Assembly: GCF_051401765.1 (NCBI RefSeq)
Contig: NW_027480481.1
Span: forward strand, 1,984,001-2,048,000
From: Calliopsis andreniformis
Lineage: Eukaryota > Arthropoda > Insecta > Hymenoptera > Andrenidae
DNA length: 64,000 bases
Direction of reading: 5' to 3'
Made by a program: the position numbers and the translations under genes. Below the pieces are notes generated by a model. The model ran no database searches. It saw only the letters and a program-made list of their open reading frames with translations, and was not told the DNA's origin. Shown here in pieces: positions 62,280 through 64,000 of the stretch; positions within the stretch are counted from its first letter, which is position 1; every line of letters begins with the position of its first letter.

Positions 62280-64000
62280 CCTCAATTCTCAACCGTCAGT
62301 CCTCGTCCTCAAACCTCAACCCTCAATCCTCAATCCTCAATCTTCAATCATCAATACTCAATCTTCAATCCTCAATCTTCAATCCTCAATCCTCAATCCT
62401 CAATCCTCAGTCCTCATTCTTCAATCCTCAATCCTCAATCCCCAATCCTCAATCCTCAATCTTCAATCGTCAATACTCAATCTTCAATCCTCAATCCTCA
62501 ATCCTCAATCCCCAATCCTCAATCCTCAATTCTCAATCCTCAATCCTCAGTCCTCAGTCCTCAAACCTCAATCCTCAACCCGCAGCCCTCATCCTCAATC
62601 CTCAATCCTCAATCCTCAATCCTCAATCTTCAATCCTCAATACTCAATCTTCAATCCTCAATCCTCAGTCCTCAATCTTCAATCCTCAGTGCTCAATCCT
62701 CAATCCTCAATCCTCAGTCCTCAATCCTCAATCCTCAATCCTCAAACCTCAATCCTCAACCGTCAGTCCTCGTCCTCAAACCTCAACCCTCAATCCTCAA
62801 TCCTCAATCTTCAATCATCAATACTCAATCTTCAATCCTCAATCCTCAATCCTCAATCCCCAATCCTCAATCCTCAATTCTCAATCCTCAATCTTCAATC
62901 CTCAATCCTCAATCGTCAATCTTCAATCCTCAATACTCAATCTTCAATCCTCAATCCTCAATCCTCAATCCTCAATCCTCATTCTTCAATCCACAATACA
63001 CAATCCTCAATCTTCAATCCTCAATCCTCAATCCTCAATCCTCAGTCCTCCATCCTCAATCCTCAACCCTCAAACGTCAATCCTCAACCGTCTGTACTCG
63101 TCCTCAATCGTCAACACTCAATCCTCAATCCTCAATCTTCAATCCTCAATACTCAATCTTCAATCCTCAATCCTGAATCCTCAATCGTCAATCCTCGTTC
63201 TTCAATCCTCAATACCCAATCCTCAATCTTCAATCCTCAATACTCAATCCTCAATCCTCAATCCTCAATCCTCAATCCTCAAAATTCAATCCTCAGTCCC
63301 AAATCCTCAATCATCAATACTCAATCCTCAATCCTCAATCTTCAATCCTCAATACTCAATCTTCAATCCTCAGTCCTCGATCCTCAATCATCAAACCTCA
63401 ATCCTCAACCCCCAGCCCTCATCCTTAATCCTCAATCCTCAATCCTCAATCCACAATCTTCAATCCTCAATACTCAACCTTCAATAATCAATCCTCAATC
63501 CTCAATCCTCAATACTCAATACTCAATCGTCAATCCTCAATCCCCAATCCTCAATCTCCAATAATCAATCCTCAATCCTCAATCCTCAATGCTCAATCCG
63601 CAATATCCAATCCTCAATCTTCAATCCTCAACCCTCAATCCTCAATCCTTAATCCTCAATCCCCAATCCTCAGTCCTCAAACCTTAATCCTGAATCCACA
63701 ATCCTGAATCCTCAATCTTCAGCCCTCAGTCCTCAACAATCAGTTGTCAATCCTCAATCCCCAATGGAATATCATCAATTCACAGTTTTCAATACTCAAT
63801 ACTCAATCTGCAATCTTCAAATCTCTATCCACAAACATCAATACTCATCACTCAACACTCAACACTCCGTTCCCAGTCCTCAATCTTCAATCCTCAATCC
63901 TCGATCCTCAATCCTCAATCCTCAATTTTCTATCCTCAATACTCAATCTTCAATCCTCAATGCTCAATCCTCAATCCTCAATCCTCAGTCCTCAATCCAC
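62280..64000. repeat. Third, diverged partial copy of the 2716-bp unit
   Basis: Corresponds to about 58,642-60,362 at an offset of 3638 bp (GTGCTC 59051/62689; M2f 60127/63765). Differences include CAATACTTAATC there against CAATACTCAATC here, CCTGAATCC at about 63,173 and CCTCGTTCTTC at about 63,195. It is cut by the window edge. Confidence 0.78.
63765..63873. repeat. M2f marker 32
   Basis: Third copy of the 57411/60127 marker, 3638 bp after the second. Confidence 0.87.

Larger units (their letters stand above)
1..64000. repeat. Heptanucleotide satellite array, (TCAATCC)n / (GGATTGA)n
   Basis: The whole window divides into 7-mers of the type CAATCCT with recurring variants (CAATACT, CAATCTT, CAACCCT, CAGTCCT, CAATCGT, CAAACCT, CAATCAT, CAATTCT). 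G is absent from the consensus + strand unit and enters only through variants, so the strands are strongly asymmetric. The consensus has no CpG. Three units make 21 nt, read as S-I-L-N-P-Q-S in all three + frames, while every - frame has a TGA each 21 nt; this alone produces the long one-stranded reading frames. Both window edges fall inside the array, so its true length exceeds 64 kb. I see no embedded gene, tRNA, rRNA, transposon end or unique sequence. The host is not identifiable from the window. Confidence 0.97.
46310..64000. repeat. Array zone V: M2e/M2f zone with a 2716-bp tandem duplication
   Basis: Gene-free heptamer array carrying M2 subtypes e and f, four M1 copies (the last strongly diverged) and four isolated P markers. 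A near-perfect 2716-bp tandem duplication occupies about 55.05-60.5 kb, and a third, more diverged partial copy runs off the right edge. The longest frame of the window (57390-59849) crosses the junction of this duplication and is not treated as a gene. Confidence 0.78.

Noticed and set aside
1..64000. CRISPR array
   Set aside because: There are no unique spacers between repeats; the sequence between any two units is more of the same 7-mer.
1..64000. Telomere repeat array
   Set aside because: The - strand unit TTGAGGA has the length of the plant-type TTTAGGG but not its sequence, and the variant load and higher-order structure are unlike telomerase-made DNA. A subtelomeric location remains possible but unproven.
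1..64000. Replication origin with iterons, promoter or terminator signals
   Set aside because: AT-rich or palindromic elements, TATA-like boxes and hairpins followed by T runs were not seen; direct 7-bp repeats alone do not support an origin.
1..64000. Pure assembly or sequencing artefact
   Set aside because: The variants are structured, shared between distant copies and hierarchical, which random error would not produce. Individual recent duplications could still be assembly errors and are flagged separately.

Overview
The whole 64,000-base window is one uninterrupted tandem array of a 7-bp unit (TCAATCC on the + strand, GGATTGA on the - strand) and its point-mutated variants. I find no gene, RNA gene, transposon, CRISPR array or unique sequence, and neither end of the array is inside the window. 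The many long + strand reading frames are a mechanical result of the repeat. Seven is not divisible by three, so three units (21 nt) are read in every + frame as the same seven residues (S-I-L-N-P-Q-S) with no stop, while every - frame meets TGA once per 21 nt. I therefore annotate no CDS.

Organism: the sequence does not identify it. More than 64 kb of gene-free satellite with nested multi-kilobase higher-order repeats is most like heterochromatic, subtelomeric or pericentromeric DNA of a eukaryote. That is inference; no host marker is present and I do not recognise the unit as a named satellite or telomere repeat.

The interest lies in the layers above the heptamer. (1) Diverged 'marker' segments of about 110-130 bp recur along the array: 17 copies of M1 (core TAGAATATCCTGAATTCCC, carrying GAATTC) and 32 copies of M2 (core TAGAATATCCTCAATTCAC). 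They align with each other and divide into 7-mers in phase with the flanks, so they look like one old, mutated stretch of the satellite and not insertions. (2) M2 splits into subtypes a-f, each confined to part of the window. (3) Markers combine into composite higher-order units: a P-to-M1 unit of about 1.0-1.1 kb (seven standard copies plus one long variant) and an M2a-M2b-M2c cassette (four copies, about 0.95-1.4 kb). (4) Above that lie segmental duplications with fixed offsets of 888, 1363, 1404, 2153, 2298, 2716, 3120, 3234, 3638, 4530 and 6868 bp, some nearly identical and therefore recent.

Layout: 1-8.9 kb, M2a/b/c cassettes and an 888-bp duplication; 8.9-27.4 kb, P-M1 composites with tandem duplications of 2298 and 2153 bp; 27.4-32.9 kb, mixed, with a shortened M2 cassette; 32.9-46.3 kb, free of M1, with M2d blocks and a 4530-bp-offset duplication; 46.3-64 kb, M2e/M2f with sparse M1 and a near-perfect 2716-bp tandem duplication. 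The picture fits a satellite growing by repeated unequal exchange or amplification, with local homogenisation. All positions were read by eye; block edges are approximate to a few tens of bases unless stated.
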